Positions 1 through 8,560 of a DNA stretch of 43,500 bases are shown one piece after another. Origin of the DNA: Sphingomonas sp. SRS2 (GTDB taxonomy: Bacteria; Pseudomonadota; Alphaproteobacteria; Sphingomonadales; Sphingomonadaceae); assembly GCF_000971055.1 (NCBI RefSeq), contig NZ_LARW01000115.1, forward strand, positions 1-43,500. Direction: 5' to 3'. Under the pieces are notes generated by a model. The model ran no database searches. It was not told where the DNA came from and worked only from the letters and a program-made list of their open reading frames with translations. Numbering within the stretch: position 1 is the first letter of the stretch; each line of letters opens with the position of its first letter. The position numbers were made by a program, and so were the translations under genes.

Positions 1-65
1 CTACAATACTTTTCAAGAATTTTGTCAAAATGAAAAATTAATAGAGCATAGCACGCCTGAATATG

Positions 66-93
66 TTGACATGCTATCGTTGGGCTTCATAAA
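66..93 (+). promoter_or_regulatory. Candidate promoter upstream of the Baeyer-Villiger monooxygenase gene
   Basis: A perfect TTGACA at 66-71 is followed 16 nt later by CATAAA at 88-93, a 4/6 match to the -10 consensus. It lies in an AT-rich stretch about 150 bp before the monooxygenase start. The rest of positions 1-244 shows no gene I can support. The long leader and weak -10 keep confidence low. Confidence 0.35.
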
Positions 94-244
94 TTGGTAC
101 CGGACTATGGCTTCTGCTTTTGCAAGTGAATGGTGCGCAGCTGTTCTGATGCCCTTCGATCGCAGCTGGCGGAGCTATGTTGATGTGAGATGGAACGGCC
201 CCAGTACATCCGTCATAAATAAACATTCGAATTAGGAGATTCTG

Positions 245-2194
245 ATGACTGAAGCAGGAGCGCTCAAGGCGACCGACTATCCCGATCTTCCCCGGGATGA
301 CCTGGTCGAAGAGGCTTTGAGAAGGGCGCATCTTCCTTCGCTGCTGATGAGCATAATTCACATCACCGGCGACATGAGCGTTATGGACAGGTTCCCCATC
401 AAGCCGCGTGCCTGGATCGTGGACGATCAGCAGCCCTTCTTCAGCGAGGAGCAGACTGCCGAGATATTCGACCTGGCGCGCAGCGTTTTCGCGACCTATT
501 TTGAAAATGGTCATTTGAAGCCTTTGGCTTCGGCGCCGTCGCAACAGGATCTGCGGCGGATGATGAATTATGTCGCCGGCGCTGATCTGCCCGAGCAATA
601 TGTGCCGTTCCTTCACGCCCGGCTGGGTGTCGAGGCACCCGACCCCACCGAGAAATGGGCATCGGAAGCGCTGCGCAAGCGCGGGAGCGATCTCCATGTC
701 GCCATCATCGGTGCCGGAATGTCCGGGGCGCAGATGAGCCTGCGGCTCAGCCAGATGGGGATCGACTACACGATCATCGATCGCAATCCCGATGTGGGCG
801 GCACATGGCTGCAGAATACCTATCCCGGATGCCGCATCGATTCATCGAACCAGCTATATTCGATTTCGATGGCGCCGAGGACCGACTGGACTTCTTATTT
901 TCCGGAGCGTCCGGACATTTTCAAATATGTTTCGGACGTCTACGACAAATATGACCTGCGCAGCCATGTCCGGTTCGGCACGACCGTGACCGAGCTCGAG
1001 TTTCTCGAGGACAAGTCGCAATGGCTGGTGCGGACGATCGACGCGGACGGTCACGAGAACTCGCTCATCGCTGACGTGGTGGTCACTGCGGTGGGGCACC
1101 TCAGCAGGCCGAAATTTCCCGATGTCCCTGGTTCCGAAAAGTTCAAGGGTCCGCAATTCCATTCGGCGCTCTGGCGGCATGACATCGACCTGTCGGACAA
1201 GCGCGTTGCCGTGATCGGCTCGGGCGCCAGCGCACTGCAATTCGGCCCCCGTGTCGCGCCCGATACCCGGGAGATGCTGATTTTCCAGCGCACCGCGCCC
1301 TGGCTCGTTCCCACGCCGACCTATCATCTCGAAGTGCCCCAGGGCGAAATGTGGCTGGTGGAGAATGTTCCCCATTATGCCGACTGGTACCGTTTCTGGC
1401 TGTTCTGGTCGGTCGCCGACGGCGTGTACGACATGGCGAAGGTCGATCCGCACTGGAATGGCACGCCTTTGTCGGTCAGTGCCTCAAACCAGGTTCTGCG
1501 CGAGCAATTGACGGATTATATCGCCAGTCAGTGCGGCGGCGATCAGGAACTGCTCGAGAAGTGCACGCCCAATTATCCGCCCTGCGGCAAACGCTTCATT
1601 CGCGACAACGGCTCGTGGATCAAGATGCTGCAGCGGGACAATGTCAGCCTGATCGCCGAAGGTATCCGCGAGATCACCGAGGAAGGCGTCATCACCGAGA
1701 GCGGCGCGCTCTGGCCAGCCGACGTGATCGTCTATGGAACCGGCTATAGCGGCAGCAAGTTCTTCGAGGACATCAAGATAACCGGAAAGAACGGTGTCGA
1801 GATCCAGGAAAAATGGCAGGGCGATCCCGGTGCCTATCTGGGAATAGCTATCGCCGGCTATCCGAACCTGTTCTGCATGTATGGCCCCAATACCGGCAAC
1901 GTCACCAATGGCAGCATCATCTTTAACTTCGAGTGCCAGTCCGCATACATCATGCAGTGCCTGAAAATGCTTGCCGAGACCGGTAAAAGCCAGATCGACG
2001 TGAAGGACAAAGTCTACGAAGACTATATGGTGGAGATGGACGAAGGTAACAGGAAGATGGCCTGGGGCAGCCCCTATGTCGATAGCTGGTACAAGAATGA
2101 CAAGGGGCGAACCACCGCCAACTGGCCGCACCTGGCGATCGATTATTGGGTCAGGACATTCACCCCCAATGAAGATGACTTCATACTTTCCTGA
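245..2194 (+). CDS. Flavin-containing Baeyer-Villiger monooxygenase (4-hydroxyacetophenone monooxygenase-like)
   Basis: Predicted FAD- and NADPH-dependent type I Baeyer-Villiger monooxygenase that would convert a ketone to an ester or lactone in the cytoplasm. The 649-aa protein has an N-terminal extension of about 150 residues, then an FAD Rossmann motif GAGMSG near residue 156, the type I fingerprint FxGxxxHxxxW at about 300-310, and an NADPH-binding Rossmann motif GSGASA near 325. The long N-terminal extension and total length match the 4-hydroxyacetophenone monooxygenase (HAPMO, about 640 aa) branch rather than the shorter cyclohexanone monooxygenases. The start is supported by AGGAG at 234-238. 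An MFS gene follows 90 bp downstream in the same direction. Class is secure; the ketone substrate is unknown. Confidence 0.92.
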   Translation: MTEAGALKATDYPDLPRDDLVEEALRRAHLPSLLMSIIHITGDMSVMDRFPIKPRAWIVDDQQPFFSEEQTAEIFDLARSVFATYFENGHLKPLASAPSQQDLRRMMNYVAGADLPEQYVPFLHARLGVEAPDPTEKWASEALRKRGSDLHVAIIGAGMSGAQMSLRLSQMGIDYTIIDRNPDVGGTWLQNTYPGCRIDSSNQLYSISMAPRTDWTSYFPERPDIFKYVSDVYDKYDLRSHVRFGTTVTELEFLEDKSQWLVRTIDADGHENSLIADVVVTAVGHLSRPKFPDVPGSEKFKGPQFHSALWRHDIDLSDKRVAVIGSGASALQFGPRVAPDTREMLIFQRTAPWLVPTPTYHLEVPQGEMWLVENVPHYADWYRFWLFWSVADGVYDMAKVDPHWNGTPLSVSASNQVLREQLTDYIASQCGGDQELLEKCTPNYPPCGKRFIRDNGSWIKMLQRDNVSLIAEGIREITEEGVITESGALWPADVIVYGTGYSGSKFFEDIKITGKNGVEIQEKWQGDPGAYLGIAIAGYPNLFCMYGPNTGNVTNGSIIFNFECQSAYIMQCLKMLAETGKSQIDVKDKVYEDYMVEMDEGNRKMAWGSPYVDSWYKNDKGRTTANWPHLAIDYWVRTFTPNEDDFILS

Positions 2195-2284
2195 CAAGTT
2201 GGTGCGGAGGGCCTGTCGTCCGGCATTTCGGGCACTGGCTTGAGGTGGCGATTGTGCTGGCCCCTGGAACTGAAGATCTGATGG

Positions 2285-3724
2285 ATGTCTAGACCGGCAA
2301 TCGCGTTCCCGCAGCTTCTGGCCGTCCTCGTCATCGGCGAACTGGTATGTTCGCTGGAGACGAACATGATCTTCGTCGCGTTGGCCGAAGTCTACCGCCA
2401 GACGGGCGACCCCGCACGGGCCGCCTGGCTGGTGACGGCCTTTTCGCTGACGGCCGCCGGCTCCGCAGCGATAGCTGGGCGCTTCGGAGACCTGTACGGG
2501 CGGCGCCGGATGCTGCTCATCATGCTGGGTGTCGCGCTCATCGGGTCGGCGCTCAGCGCGGTCGCCGACAGTCTCTACCTGGTCATCCTCGGCCGGGCCT
2601 TGCAGGGCGTATCGATAGCCACCTTGCCTTTGTCGTTCGGAATCCTGCGTGAACATGCCCGCCCCGAGCAACTGGGTTTCGGGGTGGGTTTCCTGGGCGG
2701 CACCTACACCTTCAGCACTGGCCTTGGCTCGCTGGTGGGCGGACTGGTCATCGATCATTATCATTGGCAAAGCATTTTCGCGGTCAGCGCGGTGCTCGCG
2801 GGGGTGGCTTTCCTGCTCGCGCTGCTGATCCTGCCACCATCGCCCGGGCGGCCCGCGCGGTCGGGCCGTATCGACGTGCTGGGGGGCGTCCTGTTCGCGC
2901 CGGCGGTTGCAATGCTGCTGCTGTCGCTGACCTTCTTTCGACACATGGCATGGACGGATCCGCTGGTATGGGGGCCGTTGCTCGGCGGAGTCGTCACGCT
3001 GGGCGTCTGGGTCTGGCTCGAACTGCATGTCGAGACGCCGCTGATCGATGTCCGCCAGCTCGGAACGCGTGATATCGGACTGGCAAACCTCGCCACCTTC
3101 GTCATCGGCATAGGACCGATGATGATCAGCCTGGTGAACATACCGTTGCTGCAACAGGCCAGATGGTCGGGCGCCGGCTTTGGGCTCGAAGCGTCGCTGG
3201 TCGGGGCGATCTGGTTCCTGCTCTGCATCGTCGGGGGCTGCGCGGCGATTTTTGGAGGCTATCTGTCCGGGCGTTTTGGCGCCCGGACCGTGGTGCTTGG
3301 CGCGTGCCTGGCGCTTGCGCTGGGATGGGGAACGATGTTCGCCGGATATCGAAGCGCGCCGGTCGTCATCGGTGTTTCCGTTTTTCTTATAAATCCGGGT
3401 ATCGCGCTTCTGTTCGCGATCATGCCGGCGATCATCATCGAAGCGTCGCCCGACGATCGTATCAGCGAGGCGACCGGGCTGACCCAGGCGGTTCGCTATG
3501 TCGGCGCAGCCGCCGGAAGCGTGATCGTTCCCTACCTGCTTTCGGCCCAGATGGTTTCTAGTCCGATACCGGGCGGGGGCAGCCTCCCAGGGGCTGCGGG
3601 CTATGAGCAAGTTTTTGTTTTGCTGACATTATTATCGCTCATCGCGGCGCTGCTGATCGCCATGCTACCGGGTCGCGCGCGCTCGGCCAGCCGGCACCCG
3701 TCCTCCTCGGTTCAGCGGCACTGA
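2285..3724 (+). CDS. MFS transporter, DHA2-like (EmrB/QacA type)
   Basis: Inner-membrane drug/metabolite:H+ antiporter-like protein of 479 aa, long enough for 14 membrane segments as in the DHA2 family. The loop between helices 2 and 3 carries the MFS signature GRFGDLYGRRR, and GRALQG follows in helix 4. It probably exports or imports the pathway substrate or intermediates. It lies 90 bp downstream of the monooxygenase and may share its transcript. It resembles the second MFS gene of the locus (6952-8433) along its first half. The start is uncertain: ATG at 2281 opens a three-codon frame (MDV, then stop) that overlaps the chosen ATG at 2285, and no strong ribosome site is visible. Confidence 0.85.
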   Translation: MSRPAIAFPQLLAVLVIGELVCSLETNMIFVALAEVYRQTGDPARAAWLVTAFSLTAAGSAAIAGRFGDLYGRRRMLLIMLGVALIGSALSAVADSLYLVILGRALQGVSIATLPLSFGILREHARPEQLGFGVGFLGGTYTFSTGLGSLVGGLVIDHYHWQSIFAVSAVLAGVAFLLALLILPPSPGRPARSGRIDVLGGVLFAPAVAMLLLSLTFFRHMAWTDPLVWGPLLGGVVTLGVWVWLELHVETPLIDVRQLGTRDIGLANLATFVIGIGPMMISLVNIPLLQQARWSGAGFGLEASLVGAIWFLLCIVGGCAAIFGGYLSGRFGARTVVLGACLALALGWGTMFAGYRSAPVVIGVSVFLINPGIALLFAIMPAIIIEASPDDRISEATGLTQAVRYVGAAAGSVIVPYLLSAQMVSSPIPGGGSLPGAAGYEQVFVLLTLLSLIAALLIAMLPGRARSASRHPSSSVQRH

Positions 3725-4109
3725 CCGCGGGGATGAGACAAGCCATCCGGCGGCAGGGTGCGTGCACAAGGGTGTTTACCTCGCGCTGCGCGACGGTGTC
3801 GATCGTTGTTTCCAGAGTTTTGCCAGCGTGTATTGTGGCAGAGATCGATAATTATTAGAAAATGACTTATTCGTAATTGGAATATTACCATTATTTAAAT
3901 AGAGCCTAAATAAATATGCGGTTGACACGAAAAAATCGTCTAATTAAGTTTCAGGTTTATTGAGGGTGATGCTTCAATGTGGGGCGCTGCCCCTTCATGG
4001 CGCGGCACCCTTTGAGACGATGTAGTCGAGCAAACTCGACAAGTTCGCAAAAGCTCATGGCCGCGCGCGATCGTCTGACGCGCATCTCTGGCCGGAGTGG
4101 GGAGAGATT
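3725..4109. promoter_or_regulatory. AT-rich intergenic regulatory region with dyad and candidate promoter
   Basis: This 385-bp gap holds no supported gene. Its second half (about 3840-3955) is strikingly AT-rich against GC-rich surroundings. A perfect inverted repeat, GTAAT-N6-ATTAC, lies at 3873-3888, and TTGACA occurs at 3922-3927, followed by AT-rich sequence in which no good -10 at standard spacing stands out. The arrangement fits a regulated promoter for the gene at 4110. The binding protein is unknown. Confidence 0.45.
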
Positions 4110-5048
4110 ATGCTGCGCGCGGGAGTAGTCGGACTGGGGCAAATCGGCGGGGGAGTCGCGATCAGTCTCGCGCGCTCCGGCCTGCTGTCGGCGGTCTATG
4201 ATATTCGCCCGGATGTCGCGGCGAACCTCGACGGGGTGCCGGCAAATGCATCTACGCTGGCGGACGTGGCGCGCAATTGCGATGTGGTCATCATCGCGGT
4301 TTACGACGCCGCTCAGGCGCGGACGGTGCTCCAGGGCCCCGAGGGGTTGCTGGCGGCGGCGCGGCCGGATCTCAAGCTCGTCCTGCTCAGCACGATCGAG
4401 CACGACAAATTCCTCGACCTTCGCGCACTCACCCTGGAACATGGTGTCGAACTGCTCGACTGCGGCGTGACCGGGGGGAATCTGGCGGCGGTCAATGGGC
4501 TCGTCGCGCTGATCGGAGGCACCGACGAGGCCGTCGCTGCGGTGCGGCCGGTGGTCGAGGGTTTTGCGAAGAAGATGTACCATATGGGCCCGCCGGGCGC
4601 AGGGCTGGCGGCCAAGATCGCCCGGAACATCGTCGTCTATGTCACCTGGCTCGCCGAACATGAGGCGATGGCCGTGGCAAAGCGCGCGGGCGTCGACGTG
4701 ATGAAGCTGGCGGATGCGATCGATGCCAGTGCCGATGGCGTGGGGCCATCCTGCCGATGGGTCCGGCGCGATCCGAAATATGCTTCGGAGCCCTATCCCG
4801 AAGGCGGGCGGCATTATCTGGCGTCGGTTCTCGAAAAGGATCTGAAGGCGGCGACCGAGCTGGGTGCCGGATCCGGATTGCTGCTGCCCGGCGTCGCGCT
4901 GACGAGGGTGATGGGACGGGAGATCGTCGGTCTGGGGAACAATATTCCCGACCGGGGAGCTTCGGTGCCTTCTGCCGATCAACGCGGGGGCAGCGTGAGC
5001 CAGAATGCGGATGGCAGCCTGCGGAAAAACCTCCGTTCGATGTCATAG
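4110..5048 (+). CDS. NAD(P)-dependent oxidoreductase, 3-hydroxyisobutyrate dehydrogenase family
   Basis: Predicted cytoplasmic beta-hydroxyacid dehydrogenase of 312 aa. The N-terminus carries the Rossmann motif GLGQIGGG. A DCGVTGGN segment corresponds to the family substrate-binding DxxVSGG motif, and K169 in AAKIARN is at the place of the catalytic lysine. Length is close to the family norm of about 290-300 aa. The start is supported by GGAGAG just upstream of ATG 4110. It lies 77 bp before the P450 gene in the same direction, so it could oxidise a hydroxylated intermediate, although this family normally acts on beta-hydroxy acids. The exact substrate is not predictable. Confidence 0.88.
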   Translation: MLRAGVVGLGQIGGGVAISLARSGLLSAVYDIRPDVAANLDGVPANASTLADVARNCDVVIIAVYDAAQARTVLQGPEGLLAAARPDLKLVLLSTIEHDKFLDLRALTLEHGVELLDCGVTGGNLAAVNGLVALIGGTDEAVAAVRPVVEGFAKKMYHMGPPGAGLAAKIARNIVVYVTWLAEHEAMAVAKRAGVDVMKLADAIDASADGVGPSCRWVRRDPKYASEPYPEGGRHYLASVLEKDLKAATELGAGSGLLLPGVALTRVMGREIVGLGNNIPDRGASVPSADQRGGSVSQNADGSLRKNLRSMS

Positions 5049-5125
5049 AAATCTTCGCGGAGAGTGCGGAATGGCCGCCCGAGCAGGCCACCCTCTCCGC
5101 GAGAACGAGTTTTGGAGATTATGTA

Positions 5126-6346
5126 ATGGTTTCAGCTGCCGTCATCGAAATTCCCGGCCATGTGCCCCCGGACCGCATCGTCGATATCCCGTTCTGGGAT
5201 CGCCGGCTGACCGACGTCAATCCGTTCGACAGCCTGGTGTCCGAAGCCAGCCACGGGCCCAATATCGGCTATGCGCGCAATTTCTTTCCGATCTCGGAGC
5301 GCGGGGCGTGGGTGCCGCGCCGCGGCAGGCATCTCCGTGAGATCTATGCGGATATCGAGCATTTTTCGAAGAACAACGCATCGGCCTATGCCAGGATCAT
5401 CGGCGAGGACTGGCTGATGATCCCGACCGAGCTCGACCATCCCGTTCATGCGGATTTCAGGGCGAGCCTCAATCCCACATTCTCGCCGGCGAAAATGGCA
5501 TCGCTGGACGGCTGGGTGCGCGAGCGTGCGAGGGAATTGATCGCGAAGTTCAAGGATGACGGGGAGTGCGAGTTCATATCGCAGTTCGCGACCCTCTTTC
5601 CGGTTTCGATTTTCCTCACATTGTTCGGCTTGCCGCAGGATGAGGTCGACCAGTTCCTCGAGTGGGAGCGGGTCTTCATGCGCGGCACCGACATGGAGCA
5701 CCGCAAGAACACGGTGCGCGCCGTGAAAGCGCGGTTGATGGAGGAAATCCACGATCGGATCCGCAACCCGAAGGACGACATGATCAGCAACGCGCTCGGC
5801 CTCAAGGTCGGCGGCCGCAACTGGACGGTCGATGAAGTCTTCGGCCACTGCTTCAATCTCTTTCTCGGCGGGCTGGATACCGTCACTGCGAATCTGGGCT
5901 GGCACTTCCTTCATCTGGCCAACAACCCCGAAGATCAGGCGCGTCTGCGGGAAAATCCCCGCGATGCCATTGTCGCGATCGAGGAGCTTCTGAGATCCTA
6001 CGCGGCCGTCACGACCGCGCGGAAATGTGTGAAGCGCTATGAAATCGACGGGATCGTTATTGAGCCAGGCGATTTTGTCGCGATGTCGACGACGATCGTC
6101 GGAAGGGATGCGGAGCAGTTCGCCGATCCGGATGTGGTCGATTTCGATCGCAAGGCGACCCACCTGACCTTCGGTTTCGGCATGCACCGGTGCATCGGCC
6201 AGCATCTGGCCCGCCGTGAATTGCAGCTTGGCATGCAGGAAGTGCTCGCTGCGATCCCGCAATTTCGGTTGAAGGAGAATAGCGAGCTGCGTTTTCAGAC
6301 CGGCACCATCGTTCATGTCGACACGCTTCATCTCGCGTGGAATTGA
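5126..6346 (+). CDS. Cytochrome P450, P450cam (CYP101)-like
   Basis: Soluble bacterial class I P450 monooxygenase of 406 aa. The heme-binding loop FGFGMHRCIG has its cysteine ligand at residue 356. The I-helix motif GGLDT places Asp251-Thr252 in the oxygen-activation positions, and ExxR is E287-R290. These spacings and the sequence style (GGLDTV, GQHLARRE, a C-terminal LAWN) closely parallel P450cam. I chose ATG 5126, preceded by TTTGGAG eight bases upstream, because the frame remains open to 4757 but the family homology begins after 5126. No ferredoxin or ferredoxin reductase is encoded nearby, so electrons must come from proteins elsewhere in the genome. The likely role is regioselective hydroxylation of a hydrophobic, perhaps terpenoid, substrate; that part is inference. 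Confidence 0.93.
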   Translation: MVSAAVIEIPGHVPPDRIVDIPFWDRRLTDVNPFDSLVSEASHGPNIGYARNFFPISERGAWVPRRGRHLREIYADIEHFSKNNASAYARIIGEDWLMIPTELDHPVHADFRASLNPTFSPAKMASLDGWVRERARELIAKFKDDGECEFISQFATLFPVSIFLTLFGLPQDEVDQFLEWERVFMRGTDMEHRKNTVRAVKARLMEEIHDRIRNPKDDMISNALGLKVGGRNWTVDEVFGHCFNLFLGGLDTVTANLGWHFLHLANNPEDQARLRENPRDAIVAIEELLRSYAAVTTARKCVKRYEIDGIVIEPGDFVAMSTTIVGRDAEQFADPDVVDFDRKATHLTFGFGMHRCIGQHLARRELQLGMQEVLAAIPQFRLKENSELRFQTGTIVHVDTLHLAWN

Positions 6347-6413
6347 CCGGAACCCGTTGGATCGAGATGCGGTAACATGCACGATTTGACCGAACTCGAT
6401 GGGATCACTGTAC

Positions 6414-6866
6414 ATGCCAAATCCTGAATCAGATGCAGCTGTCGCCCGCGGCCTGGAAGTGGTTGGAAAAGTCTATGGCCCCGATGTGCGCGATGCCGCC
6501 GCGGGAAGGCTGTCCAACCCCCAGACCCGTGAAACCATAGCCCATCTCATGGGAGAGATATGGACGCGTCCGCAGCTCTCGGTACGCGACCGGCGAATGT
6601 TGATCCTGGGGCTGTCAGCCACATTGTCCGATGCCGATACGATCCGGATCATCATCACCGGCGCGATCCTGAACAATGAACTCACCGAGGAGGAACTCGA
6701 CGAGATCCCCCTGTTCCTGAGCTTTTACGCGGGGTGGGGGAAGGCCGGCGCACTCAACCGCGGGATCGCGGAAGCACGCGAGGCCACTGCGGATCTGCGG
6801 CGTGAACGGGCGCAGGCCGCCGCCGCGAAGGATTCCGGCCAGCATGAATCAGGAACGTCCGAATGA
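6414..6866 (+). CDS. Carboxymuconolactone decarboxylase (CMD/AhpD-like) family protein
   Basis: An all-helical protein of 150 aa in the carboxymuconolactone decarboxylase fold. Residues such as RDRRMLILG, the TIRIIITGAI segment and the following LFLSFYAGW match the gamma-CMD branch. The CxxC pair of AhpD peroxidases is absent, so a redox role is unlikely. The start is ambiguous: ATG 6399 would add five residues, but 6414 agrees better with the family N-terminus. The gene follows the P450 by under 70 bp. Family members in catabolic clusters act as decarboxylases or lactone-processing accessory enzymes; the reaction here is unknown. Confidence 0.8.
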   Translation: MPNPESDAAVARGLEVVGKVYGPDVRDAAAGRLSNPQTRETIAHLMGEIWTRPQLSVRDRRMLILGLSATLSDADTIRIIITGAILNNELTEEELDEIPLFLSFYAGWGKAGALNRGIAEAREATADLRRERAQAAAAKDSGQHESGTSE

Positions 6867-6958
6867 CCGCGTCGGGCATCTCCGGCTGTGATGCGCCGCT
6901 CGCCGCTGATGCCCGGTCGTCCGGGCGCGCGCCGATGAAGTTGATCGCGACATGTTGA
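6863..6958 (+). other. Tiny bridging open frame between the CMD-like gene and the MFS gene
   Basis: A 31-codon frame begins with an ATGA overlap on the CMD-gene stop and ends with a TGA at 6956-6958, just inside the MFS start at 6952. The double overlap is the geometry of translational coupling. I see no similarity to a known peptide, and it may be chance. Confidence 0.25.
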
Positions 6959-8433
6959 AAAACCTCATCGACATGCTCCGTGGCGATGTCGCCGCCGGAC
7001 CCGGACGCCGTTACCCGATCTGGGCGGTGCTGGTTGCGCTGCTGCTGGCCGAAATCACCGGCGCCTATGAGACGGCGATGATCTTCTCGGCGATCGGCGA
7101 TCTGGTCGAGACGTTCGGAAGCCCGATCTCGGTGGGTTGGCTCATCACCATCTATCTGCTCGTCGGCGCCGGTACGGCGGCGGTGATCGGCCGCCTGGGC
7201 GATATCTACGGCCGCCGGTTCGTCATGCTGATCCTGCTTGCGATCGGCGTGCTGGGTTCGGTGATCAGCGCGTCGACGAGCATCTTCGCGGTGGTTCTGC
7301 TCGGCCGGGCTCTGCAGGGGCTCACGGGCGCGATCCTGCCGCTGTGCATCGGCCTGATCTGGGAGAATATGAGCCGGGAAAAGGCGCCCAGCGGGATCGG
7401 CCTGATGATCGCCGGCAACTCCGCCGGATCCGCGATCGGTCTCATTTTCGGCGGGCTGATCGTCGATCATTATTCCTGGCGGGGCATATTCGTCGCCAGC
7501 GCGGTGTTCGCGGCATTCTCGTTCGTCGCGGTGCTGGCCTGTGTGCCGCGGTCGCCGACGCGCTTTTCCGCCTACCGCATCGATTGGCTGAGTGTCTGCC
7601 TGCTGATGCCAAGCATCATGGCGCTGCTGCTGGTGATCAGCAACGGCAGCGCCTGGGGCTGGCTCGATCCGAAGACCATCTGCATGGCGATCCTGTCGAT
7701 CCTGGCGTTCGTCTGGCTCATCCGCCACAGCCTGCATACGCCCGATCCGTTGATCGACGTCCGGCTGTTCGCCGATCGCCGGGTATTGATCGCCAATCTC
7801 GTCACCGCGCTGACCGCGCTCGGCGCCTCGCAGGCCGGGCTCGTTTTCCTGCTGCTGCTGCAGGCGCCGTTGTGGACCGGGGTGGGACTGGGCATGAGTG
7901 CCACGGCCGCCGGCATGGTCAAACTTCCGTCCAATCTCATCGGGATCGTGGCGGGCCCATGGACCGGGCAGATGATCCGCCGTTTCGGGCATCGCTGGGT
8001 GATGGTGCTCGGCGGCGTACTGATGACGCTGGGGTGGCTCCTGATCATAGCGTTCCACAGTTCGGTCATTGCCGTCGTGTCCACGCTTTGCCTGATCACG
8101 CTGGGGACGATCGTCGTTCTCGCCGTGGTGCCCAACGTGATCGCGACGGCGGCGCCCGATGAGCGGACCAGCGAGGCGACCTCGGTGACGATGACGCTGC
8201 GCCAGACATTCTATGGAATGGGTGCGCAGATCATCGCTGTCGTGCTCGCGAGCGATACGATCAAATCCGCCACTGGCGGGGCCGGCTATCCGACGGAAAG
8301 GGCCTTTGTGATCGCGATGGTGCTGGTGTCGGGCGTGTGCCTGACCGCGACCATGGCTGCGTTGTTTCTGCCCGGCCGGCCGACGAAATCCGCGAAGCTT
8401 CATCCGGTCTCCGGGGTTGGAGCGACGGGTTAG
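6952..8433 (+). CDS. MFS transporter, DHA2-like (second copy in the locus)
   Basis: Inner-membrane MFS protein of 493 aa with the length of a 14-helix DHA2 transporter. The helix 2-3 loop reads GRLGDIYGRR and helix 4 contains GRALQGLTGA. It aligns readily by eye with the MFS protein at 2285-3724: both share E..YET/LETxMIF in helix 1, GRALQG, GG.IVDHY.W and a C-terminal P(D/E)ERTSEATSVT-like segment, so the two look paralogous. It lies 85 bp after the CMD-like gene. The likely role is export or uptake of pathway compounds. Specificity cannot be read from sequence. Confidence 0.87.
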   Translation: MLKNLIDMLRGDVAAGPGRRYPIWAVLVALLLAEITGAYETAMIFSAIGDLVETFGSPISVGWLITIYLLVGAGTAAVIGRLGDIYGRRFVMLILLAIGVLGSVISASTSIFAVVLLGRALQGLTGAILPLCIGLIWENMSREKAPSGIGLMIAGNSAGSAIGLIFGGLIVDHYSWRGIFVASAVFAAFSFVAVLACVPRSPTRFSAYRIDWLSVCLLMPSIMALLLVISNGSAWGWLDPKTICMAILSILAFVWLIRHSLHTPDPLIDVRLFADRRVLIANLVTALTALGASQAGLVFLLLLQAPLWTGVGLGMSATAAGMVKLPSNLIGIVAGPWTGQMIRRFGHRWVMVLGGVLMTLGWLLIIAFHSSVIAVVSTLCLITLGTIVVLAVVPNVIATAAPDERTSEATSVTMTLRQTFYGMGAQIIAVVLASDTIKSATGGAGYPTERAFVIAMVLVSGVCLTATMAALFLPGRPTKSAKLHPVSGVGATG

Positions 8434-8533
8434 ACATAGCTGGCGGGCCAGGCACCCGCTGGAATTACCGCAGACGCGGAAGCGATATCGGGGTCGGAAA
8501 TGACGATTTCGGTAAAGGGTAGAGTATTGTCTG

Positions 8534-8548
8534 TAATAAACTTAAGTT
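8534..8548. promoter_or_regulatory. Candidate operator: AACTTAAGTT palindrome before the TonB receptor gene
   Basis: A perfect 10-bp palindrome at 8539-8548 directly abuts the ribosome-binding site (GGGAGGG) of the receptor gene and is preceded by TGTAATAA. A second CTTAAG-centred palindrome, also with an adjacent TGTAATAA, precedes the operon at 12068. The pairing suggests one regulator for both units; this is inference. Confidence 0.4.
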
Positions 8549-8560
8549 GGGAGGGATAAA

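Noticed and set aside
74-697. Minus-strand frame at the left edge reaching into the monooxygenase gene
   Set aside because: Most of it is antisense to the conserved N-terminal part of the monooxygenase; no family resemblance.
1484-3610. A 708-codon minus-strand frame across the monooxygenase and MFS genes
   Set aside because: Rich in Arg, Gln, Asp and His with no family resemblance; it is the antisense shadow of two clear genes.
5126-6346. Calling the P450 camC (camphor 5-exo-hydroxylase)
   Set aside because: The motif spacing is P450cam-like, but substrate-contact residues cannot be judged by eye and no putidaredoxin-type partners are present.
6754-8403. A 549-codon minus-strand frame across the second MFS gene
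   Set aside because: Composition is that of antisense membrane-protein sequence (Arg, His, Gln and Asp rich), with no ribosome site or domain.
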